From Prevotellaceae bacterium UBA6398 (GTDB lineage Bacteria > Bacteroidota > Bacteroidia > Bacteroidales > Bacteroidaceae), in NCBI GenBank assembly GCA_002437495.1, contig DJQA01000013.1, forward strand, positions 35,444 through 99,443: a stretch of DNA of 64,000 bases, in the 5' to 3' direction. The notes under the pieces are model-generated. The model did not search any database. It saw nothing but the letters and a program-made list of their open reading frames with translations, and was not told where the DNA came from. A program made the position numbers and the translations under genes. Numbering within the stretch: the stretch's first letter is position 1; each line of letters opens with the position of its first letter. Positions 43,162 to 51,726 of this stretch are shown piece after piece.

Positions 43162-45798
43162 CTATTCAAACAGCGATGGCTCTTTATCGCCTGCGTCTTC
43201 CTCGCGGCTGCTTTCCGCACTTTCCGTTTCAGGGTGTGGCTCGGGTGTGAGTTGCGAGGGAATTTGCTCCACGCCGGCAACGCTTAACGTTGTAACCCTC
43301 TTTCCGCGAGCTTTGAAACTTTTTACGCCCACAAATTCGCTGGCTTCTATTTCCAACGGCTCACGGAAACAGTCAGCTCCGCCGAAAGTTATGCGAAAAC
43401 GCGAATACTCGTCAGACGATAGGCAAACAAGTCTCGACTTTGCGTCATCGCCAAGGAAATTCTGCTTTCTTGACGAGCGTTCAAAGTTAAAACGCTTCAG
43501 GTAAAGATAATCGTTCTGCGTGGCATCGTAAAGCAGTGCCGTCCAAACCTTAGTTTCATCATATTTTTCCATTCTTACAATGCCGGGTTCGTAGTGGTTG
43601 CTGAGATCAAAGCCTGTGGTGTAAAACGTACCGTCGCCGAGCACCACAAGTATCCTGTCGTTTCCGTGGAACTCGCCCACGTAATCCCCGCATCCGTCTA
43701 TGTTAAGGCGGTTTACGTCCTTGTCAAACCAAATCTTGCATCCTCCGAGTGTTGAAACGCCGTGGCTTTTGAGCGTTATGCGGTAAACATCGTTTTTTGT
43801 CAGAGTGTTGCCTCGGCTTTGGCGGCCTTTTATCTGCAAAGCCCCAAAATCGCACTCAAATGCCAGTTTCTTTATTTTCGGGCTAGGTTTCAGTGCAACT
43901 TTTATCACCTCAGCCTCGCCGTTGGGGTTGGCGGTGAAATAAACCACTCGGCTTCCCGGAGTTCCGAGTGTAAGGTCGTATTCGCGGTCGTGTGTAATGG
44001 AAGTTACGTTGAAGCGTTTGTAGTAATATGCCCCGGCCTTGCCGTCGCGGTAAACCACATTGTAAGTTGTGCGCTTGTCGTTCTTGCGAAACACGGCAAG
44101 GTGTATTATCTCAGCCTTGCGCTTTTCTTTTTTAGAGCGTTCGGTTTCTCCCACAAACAGCTTATCGGCCACTCGGGTAACCTTGTATGTTCCGTCGCGA
44201 TAGAATATTATCACATCGTCTATGTCGGAGCAGTTCTCAACAAACTCGTCGTGTTTCAGCCCTGTGCCAATGAATCCGTCGGCACGGTTTATGTAGAGTT
44301 TCTCATTGGCCTCTACCACTTTTGTCGCCTCTATGGTGTCGAATGAGCGTATCTCGGTTAACCGCGGATAGTTTGCGCCGTATTTTCCCTTTATCATGGA
44401 ATACCAGTTAACGGCAACCTCCACAATGTTTTCAAGGTCTTTTTCTATTTTGGCTATTTCTGCGCGTATGCGCGCCATAAGTTCATCGGCCTTGTCTTTG
44501 TTGAATTTGAGTATGCGTTGCATCTTTATCTCGAGCAGGCGCAAAATGTCCTCGCGCTTTACTTCGCGCACAAAGTCTTTCTTGTAAGGCTCGAGTTTCG
44601 AGTCGATAAATGCAACCGTGGTGTCGATGTCGGGTGCTTGTTCGAATTGCTTTTCCTTGTATATGCGTTTCTCAATGAAAATCTTTTCGAGTGAGGCGAA
44701 AAACAGCTGTTCTCTGAGTTCTCCACGGCGTATTTCAAGCTCCATTTTCAGCAGATGCTTTGTGCGTTCCACGCTGCGGCGCAACACATCGCTCACCGTG
44801 AGAAAATGGGGTTTGTTTCCCTCCACCACACAGCAGTTGGGCGAGATGCTCACTTCGCAGTCGGTGAATGCGTAAAGGGCATCTATTGTTTTGTCGCCGC
44901 TGGTTCCGGGGGCAAGGTGTATGTGAATTTCGGCATTTGCGGCGGTAACGTCCTCTACTTTGCGTATTTTTATCTTTCCTTTGTCGTTGGCTTTAAGAAT
45001 TGAGTCGATCAGCGTTTGGGTGTTCTTCCCAAACGGGATTTCGGTTATAACGAGGGTTTTGTTGTCGAGCTTCTCGATTTTGGCCCTTACCTTGACATTT
45101 CCGCCGCGCATGCCGTCGTTATATCGCGCCACGTCAACATATCCGCTTGTGGGGAAATCGGGATATAGCTTAAAATCCTCGCCGTGTAGGTAGCTCACTG
45201 CGGCATCGCAAATCTCGTTGAAATTATGGGGTAGTATTTTCGACGACAATCCCACGGCAATTCCCTCAACTCCCTGCGCCAAAAGCAGCGGGAACTTAAC
45301 CGGGAGCGTTACGGGTTCTTCGTTTCTACCATCATACGATAGTTTCCACTCCGTTGTCTTGGCATTGAACATAACATCGAGAGCAAATTTAGAAAGTCTT
45401 GCCTCGATGTAACGCGGTGCTGCCGCAGAATCATCGGTGAGTATGTTTCCCCAGTTTCCCTGGGTGTCAACAAGCAGGTTTTTCTGCCCCAGTTGCACAA
45501 GGGCATCATAAATAGAGGCATCGCCATGTGGGTGGAACTTCATTGTTTCGCCCACAATGTTCGCAACCTTGTTATAGCGTCCGTCGTCCATGCGCTTCAT
45601 GGTGTGCAGAATGCGTCTCTGCACCGGTTTCAGCCCATCATCAAGGTGGGGCACGGCACGTTCGAGAATTACATAGCTGGCATAATCCAAAAACCAGTTC
45701 TCATACATTCCCGGCAGACGCTTTATACTGTCGCCGTTGTCGCCGGTTAAGGGAATGTATTGCGAATGAAGCTCTTTTTCGTTGTTTTCGTCAGACAT
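43162..45798 (-). CDS. parC: DNA topoisomerase IV subunit A
   Basis: 878-aa type IIA topoisomerase A subunit that unlinks daughter chromosomes. The catalytic tyrosine is Y130 in AAPRYIEARL. The quinolone-resistance region (HPHGDASIYDAL) has Ser at the second key position. The C-terminal propeller is divergent and lacks a recognisable GyrA box (QRRGGKG), so ParC rather than GyrA. An acidic Ser/Glu-rich tail ends the protein. parE is not adjacent. It shares a back-to-back promoter palindrome with the next gene. Confidence 0.92.
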   Translation of the reverse strand: MSDENNEKELHSQYIPLTGDNGDSIKRLPGMYENWFLDYASYVILERAVPHLDDGLKPVQRRILHTMKRMDDGRYNKVANIVGETMKFHPHGDASIYDALVQLGQKNLLVDTQGNWGNILTDDSAAAPRYIEARLSKFALDVMFNAKTTEWKLSYDGRNEEPVTLPVKFPLLLAQGVEGIAVGLSSKILPHNFNEICDAAVSYLHGEDFKLYPDFPTSGYVDVARYNDGMRGGNVKVRAKIEKLDNKTLVITEIPFGKNTQTLIDSILKANDKGKIKIRKVEDVTAANAEIHIHLAPGTSGDKTIDALYAFTDCEVSISPNCCVVEGNKPHFLTVSDVLRRSVERTKHLLKMELEIRRGELREQLFFASLEKIFIEKRIYKEKQFEQAPDIDTTVAFIDSKLEPYKKDFVREVKREDILRLLEIKMQRILKFNKDKADELMARIRAEIAKIEKDLENIVEVAVNWYSMIKGKYGANYPRLTEIRSFDTIEATKVVEANEKLYINRADGFIGTGLKHDEFVENCSDIDDVIIFYRDGTYKVTRVADKLFVGETERSKKEKRKAEIIHLAVFRKNDKRTTYNVVYRDGKAGAYYYKRFNVTSITHDREYDLTLGTPGSRVVYFTANPNGEAEVIKVALKPSPKIKKLAFECDFGALQIKGRQSRGNTLTKNDVYRITLKSHGVSTLGGCKIWFDKDVNRLNIDGCGDYVGEFHGNDRILVVLGDGTFYTTGFDLSNHYEPGIVRMEKYDETKVWTALLYDATQNDYLYLKRFNFERSSRKQNFLGDDAKSRLVCLSSDEYSRFRITFGGADCFREPLEIEASEFVGVKSFKARGKRVTTLSVAGVEQIPSQLTPEPHPETESAESSREEDAGDKEPSLFE

Positions 45799-45827
45799 AT
45801 ACTTTAAGGGTGTCTTGTTTTGTTGCG

Positions 45828-45843
45828 TATCTTTGCAAAGATA
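45828..45843. promoter_or_regulatory. Divergent -7 boxes forming a perfect palindrome
   Basis: TATCTTTGCAAAGATA: two TATCTTTG boxes back to back, one on each strand. The minus-strand box (45836-45843) is 38 bp before parC. The plus-strand box (45828-45835) is 80 bp before the PorT-like gene. Confidence 0.6.
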
Positions 45844-45915
45844 ACTAAATTTCCGCTATACTCCCGGTGTGTAAAGGCAATAAACACCCGGCAATCGCGT
45901 TAATAACAATAAGCT

Positions 45916-46635
45916 ATGAGGTGCAAACTTAAACATATTGCTTTTACGGCCGCAGTTTTGGCCATGGCCGCAACCGGCATCAACGCCCAAACGCGCAAGG
46001 TACAGAACAAGCCCTACATAGACAACCGCAGATTTCATTACGGTTTCCTGTGTGCCGTGCATTCCCAAAGCATGAGCTTTGAGAACAATGGGCATATAGG
46101 CGAAACCACCGGCGAACAATGGTATGCCGTCAACGACCGTGCCGACATAGGTTTCAGCATAGGTGTTCTGGGAGAGTGGAGGCTCAACAAATATTTCGCC
46201 CTGCGCACCACGCCCACAATCAACTTCGGGCAAAAACACCTCACGTTTCGCGAAAAGTCTTCGGGCAGGGAAGTATCCGAATCTGTTAAGTCAACTCTTA
46301 TTTCGGTTCCTGCCGATATAAAGTTCAGTGCGTTGCGCTTCAACAACCATCGCCCATATCTGCTTGCCGGGCTGAATGCCATGTACGACCTCACGGGACA
46401 CAAACAGGACGCTATACTTACAAAGCCGCTTTCGCTGTATGCCGAGTTCGGGCTGGGCTGCGATTTCTATATGCCGTTCTTCAAACTGATACCCGAGATA
46501 AAGTTCTGCATCGGCCTTAACGATATTTTGGACAAAAACCGTAAGGGACTTATTGACAAGACAAAGCTTGCCTATACCGAAGCGGTTAACTCGGCAAAGG
46601 CAAACATGGTGGTCGTTTCGTTCTATTTTGAGTAA
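45916..46635 (+). CDS. porT: PorT-like outer membrane beta-barrel protein
   Basis: 239-aa protein with a signal peptide (..TAAVLAMAATGINAQ) and alternating beta-strand pattern ending in an aromatic C terminus (VVVSFYFE), as in eight-stranded outer membrane barrels. The early YIDNRRFHYGF and the overall size match PorT/SprT proteins, an accessory part of the type IX secretion system in Porphyromonas and Flavobacterium. Other IX genes are not in view, so a general outer-membrane porin-family protein is the alternative. Confidence 0.7.
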   Translation: MRCKLKHIAFTAAVLAMAATGINAQTRKVQNKPYIDNRRFHYGFLCAVHSQSMSFENNGHIGETTGEQWYAVNDRADIGFSIGVLGEWRLNKYFALRTTPTINFGQKHLTFREKSSGREVSESVKSTLISVPADIKFSALRFNNHRPYLLAGLNAMYDLTGHKQDAILTKPLSLYAEFGLGCDFYMPFFKLIPEIKFCIGLNDILDKNRKGLIDKTKLAYTEAVNSAKANMVVVSFYFE

Positions 46636-46895
46636 TGAACCCGCCCGGGGAAAGGGAGTAAACAATATTATGGCTCAGTTTTCCTCAAAGGCATATCGGT
46701 AAGGTTTGTTGCATAAGCAGCGGCAGGCCTACTATGTGCCGGTCCCGACTTATGTTATAATGATACCGTAATCGTGCTCTCGGCGAAACCGTAAAGCCTT
46801 ATAAATTCCGTAATCGTTTGATTTGTAAAGAAATACACCTGTAAAACAAAAAAATTAGCAAGGTGTTGTTTCTCAGAGCTTTGCCAGTGGCAAAA
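46636..46895. other. Intergenic stretch without recognised content
   Basis: Between the PorT-like gene and array copy 9. I find no ORF, tRNA or clear hairpin. The only pattern is CCGTAATCG occurring twice (about 46769 and 46809). Confidence 0.5.
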
Positions 46896-46974
46896 AAAGT
46901 TCTGATGTAATTTTTTCTACATAGGACATTGTTTTTTCTGCATAGGACATTGTTTTTTTCTACATACGATGTGG
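46896..46974 (-). repeat. Phased palindrome array A, copy 9 (reverse orientation)
   Basis: Units at 46896, 46917, 46938 and 46960 (21, 21, 22 bp). Family-orientation triplets are CGT, CCT, CCT, CAG: unit 3 here belongs to the AGG/CCT class, unlike the other copies. It lies between the convergent PorT-like and rubrerythrin genes. Confidence 0.88.
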
Positions 46975-47048
46975 TTTATGCGACAAAGGCAAACAAATTC
47001 CGTGGCGTGCGTGGCGGCAATCGCGCGTTATTTTGTGAAATGTATTTG

Positions 47049-47083
47049 CAAAAAAATATGGTGCGCTTTGGGGCGCACCATAT
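47049..47083 (-). terminator. Terminator of rubrerythrin
   Basis: Perfect 11-bp stem ATATGGTGCGC (47056-47066) with 47073-47083 and a 6-nt loop, followed on the minus strand by TTTTTTGC, 30 bp past the stop. Confidence 0.85.
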
Positions 47084-47112
47084 CCTTGATATGCGTTTGG
47101 TGATTTTTCTGC

Positions 47113-47670
47113 TTACTTGTTTCTGAAATAGCGGTCAAGCAAACCTTTGAAGCCGCGTCCGTGGCGTGCCTCGTCCTTTGCCATTTCGTGCACAGTGTCG
47201 TGTATTGCATCGAGGTTAAGCTCCTTTGCGCGTTTTGCAATGCGGAATTTGTCGGAGCATGCACCTGCTTCGGCAGCAGCGCGTTTTTCGAGATTTGTCT
47301 TGGTGTCCCAAACAACATCGCCGAGAAGTTCCGCAAACTTGGCTGCGTGTTCTGCCTCCTCGAAAGCGTAGCGCTTGAAAGCCTCCGCAATTTCGGGATA
47401 GCCCTCGCGGTCGGCCTGACGGCTCATGGCGAGATACATTCCCACTTCGCCACATTCGCCATGCCAGTGTGCGTTAAGGTCTTTTATCATTTCTTCGTCG
47501 CAACCCTTTGCCACGCCGACAACGTGTTCTGTCTCAAAATTAAGACCGTCGTCGCTTTCATCAACCTCTTTGAACTTTGATGCGGGAGCGTGGCATATCG
47601 GACATTCTTTCGGAGCTTCCGTACCTTCGTAAACGTAACCGCAAACGGTGCAAATAAATTTTTTCTTCAT
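47113..47670 (-). CDS. Rubrerythrin with N-terminal rubredoxin domain (reverse rubrerythrin)
   Basis: 185-aa peroxide-reducing di-iron protein. The rubredoxin FeS4 site (C7, C10, C23, C26) is at the N terminus, and a ferritin-like four-helix domain follows with EExxH motifs (FEEAEHAAKF, KDEARHGRGF). This reversed order compared with classical rubrerythrin is typical of anaerobes and fits an oxygen-stress role in a strict anaerobe. Single-gene unit with promoter and terminator. Confidence 0.94.
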   Translation of the reverse strand: MKKKFICTVCGYVYEGTEAPKECPICHAPASKFKEVDESDDGLNFETEHVVGVAKGCDEEMIKDLNAHWHGECGEVGMYLAMSRQADREGYPEIAEAFKRYAFEEAEHAAKFAELLGDVVWDTKTNLEKRAAAEAGACSDKFRIAKRAKELNLDAIHDTVHEMAKDEARHGRGFKGLLDRYFRNK

Positions 47671-47738
47671 GACTCTTAGTTTTTAATTGTTATGTAAAAG
47701 TTTATTTGTCTCCGCCCCATTGTCATCGGGTGAAGATG

Positions 47739-47769
47739 CAAAGATACGCACTTGTTTTTAACCGACAAA
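47739..47769 (-). promoter_or_regulatory. Promoter of rubrerythrin
   Basis: On the minus strand: -33 TTTG (47766-47769), 19-bp spacer, -7 TATCTTTG (47739-47746), a full consensus match, about 70 bp before the start. Confidence 0.75.
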
Positions 47770-47817
47770 TATTTTGACCGAAAAATTTCAAAATTATGAG
47801 GTTTTCCTGCTTTTTGC

Positions 47818-47825
47818 TAATTTTG
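47818..47825 (+). promoter_or_regulatory. -7 element of the DUF2461 gene
   Basis: TAATTTTG, 51 bp before the ATG at 47877. Confidence 0.5.
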
Positions 47826-47876
47826 CATCAGGCATTGTGCCTCGGAACTGATAGACATTTATAATAATACGGCAAT

Positions 47877-48563
47877 ATGGCAGTGAAATCGGTTGACCCT
47901 CGCAGCGCGAAGGTATTTGAATTTCTTTCTTGCATAGCAGAACACAACGACCGTGATTGGTTCAAGGCCAGTCGCAGCCTTTACGACGAGGCGGCTGAAG
48001 CCTTTGATGATATTGTGGCGGGGCTTATAGCGCGGATTTCCGAGTTTGAACCCGAGGTGGGGCGACTTTCGCCGTCCGACTGCACCTACCGCATTTACCG
48101 CGACATACGCTTCAGCAACGACAAACGTCCTTACAAAATCCACATGGGGGCGTACATCAACGCGCATGGCAAAAAATCGGTTCATGGCGGCTATTACATC
48201 CATTTCCAACCCCACAACAGTTTGGCGGCGGGCGGAAGCTACTGCTTGGATTCAAAGCAACTTAAAGCCGTAAGGGAAAGCATAGTTGACAATGTCGAGG
48301 AGTTTTCCGCCATAGTCGAAGCCCCCGCGTTCAAGAGTCTGTTTCCCGTTATAGGTGAGGAACGTCTTAAAACCGCCCCCAAAGGCTTTCCGAAGGATTT
48401 CCCGTATATGCGCTATTTGCAGCCCAAAGACTATTCGGTTTCCACTCCGTTGAGCGATGACTTGTTGCTATCGCCGGGCTGGGAGAATAAGGTGGTGGAT
48501 ATATTCCGCACCATGAAACCCATGCTCGACTTTGTTAATTACACCGTTGACGATTACGAATGA
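47877..48563 (+). CDS. DUF2461 family protein
   Basis: 228-aa soluble protein. Family hallmarks are a WF near the start (HNDRDWFKAS), YRIYRDIRFSNDKRPYK and the GGYYIHFQP strand. It matches DUF2461/TIGR02453, of unknown function. It ends at a hairpin that also closes the convergent gene. Confidence 0.85.
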   Translation: MAVKSVDPRSAKVFEFLSCIAEHNDRDWFKASRSLYDEAAEAFDDIVAGLIARISEFEPEVGRLSPSDCTYRIYRDIRFSNDKRPYKIHMGAYINAHGKKSVHGGYYIHFQPHNSLAAGGSYCLDSKQLKAVRESIVDNVEEFSAIVEAPAFKSLFPVIGEERLKTAPKGFPKDFPYMRYLQPKDYSVSTPLSDDLLLSPGWENKVVDIFRTMKPMLDFVNYTVDDYE

Positions 48564-48564
48564 A

Positions 48565-48590
48565 AAAAGCGCGGGTTATTCCGCGCTTTT
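48565..48590. terminator. Bidirectional terminator overlapping the end of the nitroreductase gene
   Basis: AAAAGCGCGG (48565-48574) with CCGCGCTTTT (48581-48590), a perfect 10-bp stem, 6-nt loop. The plus-strand stop (48561-48563) is adjacent. The minus-strand gene's stop (48576-48578) lies in the loop, so its last codons form one arm. Confidence 0.8.
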
Positions 48591-49214
48591 CATGTATCCC
48601 ACCGTGTTGTTAAGCATCGGCACTTGTTGGGGCGTGAGCTTAAGCTGCTCGATAAGTGTCTCCCTGTCCATGGTTCCCCTTGGGCAGCACGCCCATCCTG
48701 CGCCGGAGCATATAAGGCAGATGTTTTGGCTAACGTAGCCCGCATCGGCAAGCCCGAACTTGTTGGGCATGTTGCCGAACTTCGCGCCGTTGCTCACAAG
48801 CACTAACGACAGCGGGGCTTTGGCTGTGAATTCCTGCCCGCGTGCCACAGCCGGGCGAAGATCCTGGTCGCTGCGCCGCTCAAGTGTGTTTGTCTGCGGA
48901 TTCCAAAAGTATGCGCCGTCTTTCCTTATCACGAAAATCTCAATGTCTTGCTTGTTCATTGCCGAAGGTGCGGTGCGCTTGCCGTCTTCGCGGTTAATAC
49001 CGTTAGCAGCCCAAAGCAGGGTTGAAAGGTCTTGGTCGCTGAACTCCTTGTCGGATATGCTGCGCACCGACTGCCTGTTTTGCAGCGCATAGATTAGGGT
49101 TGCTTTAAGCGACTTGTCGGGCTGCGGGAGTTTGATGCTGCTTTGCGCCCGGCATGATGCGGATGCCGCAATGGCGGCAATCAGCGCAAGGTTGCGGAAA
49201 AGTGAAATGTTCAT
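48576..49214 (-). CDS. Exported SagB/nitroreductase family protein
   Basis: 212-aa flavin (FMN) oxidoreductase fold. The N-terminal export signal ends near SASCRAQ, possibly a lipoprotein Cys (C21). Motifs: NRQSVRSISDKEFSDQDLSTLLWAANG (the FMN-contacting start), SAMNKQDIEIFVI, LADAGYVSQNI. Length fits secreted nitroreductases common in Bacteroidota. The electron acceptor is unknown. It is divergent from the btuB riboswitch transcript. Confidence 0.86.
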   Translation of the reverse strand: MNISLFRNLALIAAIAASASCRAQSSIKLPQPDKSLKATLIYALQNRQSVRSISDKEFSDQDLSTLLWAANGINREDGKRTAPSAMNKQDIEIFVIRKDGAYFWNPQTNTLERRSDQDLRPAVARGQEFTAKAPLSLVLVSNGAKFGNMPNKFGLADAGYVSQNICLICSGAGWACCPRGTMDRETLIEQLKLTPQQVPMLNNTVGYMKSAE

Positions 49215-49334
49215 GATTTTGCTTGTTTGTAATTTGCGGTAAAATTACGACTATTTTCCGCAACGCCCAAACTCCCGCCGCATGATTTATGGCGTTTTCC
49301 TTGGGTGCGCTATGTTTTTTCTGACTAATATCCG

Positions 49335-49342
49335 TAACTTTG
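49335..49342 (+). promoter_or_regulatory. -7 element of the btuB-btuG operon
   Basis: TAACTTTG, just before the cobalamin riboswitch; leader about 380 nt. Confidence 0.65.
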
Positions 49343-49359
49343 CAGCGACTGCGGTTCGC

Positions 49360-49575
49360 GTCTGGAGTTTTGTTCCGCGAGCGATTAAAAGGGAAGCGGG
49401 TGGGAATCCCGCACAATCCCGTTGCTGTGTGTCTTTCGCAAAGTGCCGAGTGTGCTTTGCGTTACGCCCGAAAGGGTGATTTCCCGCCGTGCCTACAGGC
49501 ACGAAAGCCATTGCAGCCGTTGGCTGTGAGAAGGCGTGGGACATGACGAGCCAGAAGACCTGCCGCAGCCCATAA
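49360..49575 (+). promoter_or_regulatory. Cobalamin riboswitch
   Basis: The class signature is present in order: AAAAGGGAAGCGGGTGGGAA followed by TCCCGC (about 49387-49412), then CCCGTTGCTGTG, a variable arm, and GACGAGCCAGAAGACCTGCC (the B12-box-like 3' core, near 49537-49556). It precedes the B12 receptor genes btuB and btuG and should switch them off when B12 is plentiful. Confidence 0.93.
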
Positions 49576-49682
49576 TGTTCGGCACCTGCGAGGACGGGAA
49601 CGGACAACATTCGGGGGATGTGCCTTGTGCGTTCTTCCGGGGCGGTGTGCTTGGGTCTGCATCGCCAATGTTGCTGTGTGTG

Positions 49683-49725
49683 TTCCGTTTCTTTTAGGGC
49701 CAGGCTTATCATGGAAGAAACGGAA
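49683..49725 (+). promoter_or_regulatory. Hairpin hiding the btuB start codon
   Basis: Perfect 11-bp stem: TTCCGTTTCTT (49683-49693) with AAGAAACGGAA (49715-49725). The 3' arm ends on the A of the btuB ATG, so this can block ribosome entry and may be the expression platform of the upstream riboswitch. Confidence 0.6.
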
Positions 49726-51722
49726 TGAGGAAGTACATTATATATATGTCTGTGTTTTTTGTCTCCGGCGCGTATGCGCAGGGGGATACTGCTTTGCGCG
49801 ACACCCTTGACGCTCCTGCGTTGCCGGCGGCGGTGGTCAGCGGGCAGCGCATGGCTAACACGATAACCTCGCAACAGACTCTTGACGGCGAAAGCCTTAG
49901 GCGCATGAATTCGTACAGCGTTGCCGATGCCGTGCGTTATTTCTCGGGCGTGCAGCTCAAGGACTACGGCGGCATAGGCGGACTTAAAACCATAGACGTT
50001 CGCAGCATGGGAACGGAACACACCGCCGTGAGCTACGACGGTGTGGAGATTGTCAACGCGCAAAACGGCATTGTTGACCTTGGGCGGCTCTCGCTTGCAA
50101 ATGTGGGCGGCATAATCTTGAGCAACGGCGGAAACGGCAGTATTTTCAAGCCCGCGCGCAATTTTGCATCGGCATCGAATGTGGACATAATCCCACGTAG
50201 GCCGGAATTTCACGGCAGGGCGTACAACCTGCGTGCCATGGTGCAGGGAGGCTCTTTCGGCACATTCTCGCCCGAGGTGCTTTGGGAACGGAAACTGTCG
50301 GAAAATACGGCCTTGCAGGTTGACGCCGCTTGGCTCACTTCAAACGGCAGATACAAATACCGCTACCAATTGGACGGCGGATACGACACCACCGCCACAC
50401 GGCGCAACGGCGACATAACGGTGTTGCGGGGCGAGGCTTCGCTTTACGGACGCCTTTCGGATGGGAACTGGCGTGCAAGGGGCTATGTTTACTCCTCGCG
50501 GCGCGGGTTGCCCGGAGCGGTGGTGAGAAACCGCCTTTCGCACATCGACCGCCAAAGGGATGTGAACTCTTTTGTGCAGGGCGCACTCACTAAACGATTC
50601 GGAAATTATTCGTTGCTTGTAAACACAAAGCTCACATACGACTATCTTCATTATTTCTACGACCCGCGCCGCGACCAGGGGGCTATGTTCATAAACAACC
50701 ACTATCGGCAGAGCGGCGTGTACGTGTCGGCGGCAAACAAATACGATTTCTCGGAAAACATACAGGCATCGGTTTCGGCAGACTATGCTTTTGACGCACT
50801 TGATGCCGACCTTCGCGAGTTTGCCAAGCCTTTGCGCAACAGCGTTTTCACGTCGGCGGCTGTAAACGCCCGCACCGGGGATTTCGAGTTTCAGGGAAAC
50901 GCTTTGCTTACATATGCAGGCAACCGCGTAAGAAACCGCAACGGCGGAAAAAGCTCGGAGCATATCGGTTTTACGCCTGCCGTGTTTGCCGCGTGGCACC
51001 CGGCTTTTTTCCCGGGATTTACTCTGCGTGCGTTCTTAAAGCGTTCCTACCGCGTGCCAACGTTCAATGATTTGTATTACACTTTTATAGGAAACTCCAA
51101 CCTCAAACCGGAATATGCCACACAGGTTGACGGCGGAATTTCATGGCGCATTGCCAATGGGGGAAAAGCGTTGAAAAACTTCGAAGTCAGACTCGATGGT
51201 TACATAAACCGCATATCCGACAAAATCATTGCCGTGCCTACAACAAACCAGTTCCGCTGGACGATGACTAACCTCGGGAGAGTTGTAGTGCATGGGCTTG
51301 ACGCGAGGGCGGAAACAGTTATAAGATTTGCGGGCGTGGACATAGGCGCAAAGGCAACATATACGTGGCAACGCTCAATGGACTGCTCCGACAAAAACAG
51401 CCCTTACTACAAGGGACAGATAGCTTACATACCCAAGCATTCGGCTTCGGCTGTTGTAAATGTGGCTTGGAAAAGGTGGAGCGCCGATTACAGCTTCCTG
51501 TACACAGGACGACGTTACGACTCGAGCGCGAACATTCCCGCCAACTGCATACGCAGCCATTGCATAAACGACCTTGCCATAAACCGCAGTATGTTGCTAA
51601 TGGGAGCGGAAGCGAAAATTTCGCTGGCAGTGAACAATGTGTTCAACCGCCACTACGATGTGGTGAGGTGTTACCCCATGCCGGGAAGGAACTGTAAAAT
51701 CATTTTATCAATAAACATATAA
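49725..51722 (+). CDS. btuB: TonB-dependent vitamin B12 receptor BtuB
   Basis: 665-aa outer membrane transporter. Signal peptide to about residue 19, then the plug domain (SVADAVRYFSGVQLKDYGG, VRSMGTEHTAVSYDGVEI) and a 22-strand barrel ending in an aromatic-rich region (..NCKIILSINI). Substrate call rests on the cobalamin riboswitch upstream and the BtuG-like gene 4 bp downstream. No SusC-type N-terminal extension. btuCDF are not in the window. Confidence 0.92.
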   Translation: MRKYIIYMSVFFVSGAYAQGDTALRDTLDAPALPAAVVSGQRMANTITSQQTLDGESLRRMNSYSVADAVRYFSGVQLKDYGGIGGLKTIDVRSMGTEHTAVSYDGVEIVNAQNGIVDLGRLSLANVGGIILSNGGNGSIFKPARNFASASNVDIIPRRPEFHGRAYNLRAMVQGGSFGTFSPEVLWERKLSENTALQVDAAWLTSNGRYKYRYQLDGGYDTTATRRNGDITVLRGEASLYGRLSDGNWRARGYVYSSRRGLPGAVVRNRLSHIDRQRDVNSFVQGALTKRFGNYSLLVNTKLTYDYLHYFYDPRRDQGAMFINNHYRQSGVYVSAANKYDFSENIQASVSADYAFDALDADLREFAKPLRNSVFTSAAVNARTGDFEFQGNALLTYAGNRVRNRNGGKSSEHIGFTPAVFAAWHPAFFPGFTLRAFLKRSYRVPTFNDLYYTFIGNSNLKPEYATQVDGGISWRIANGGKALKNFEVRLDGYINRISDKIIAVPTTNQFRWTMTNLGRVVVHGLDARAETVIRFAGVDIGAKATYTWQRSMDCSDKNSPYYKGQIAYIPKHSASAVVNVAWKRWSADYSFLYTGRRYDSSANIPANCIRSHCINDLAINRSMLLMGAEAKISLAVNNVFNRHYDVVRCYPMPGRNCKIILSINI

Positions 51723-51726
51723 AAAC

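Noticed and set aside
43162..45798. GyrA as the identity of the 878-aa topoisomerase subunit
   Set aside because: The C-terminal domain has no recognisable GyrA box and ends in an acidic tail; the Bacteroidota ParC pattern fits better.
46636..46895. Small RNA (6S, SRP or similar) in the gap after the PorT-like gene
   Set aside because: No match to conserved SRP or 6S cores, no clear promoter and no terminator.
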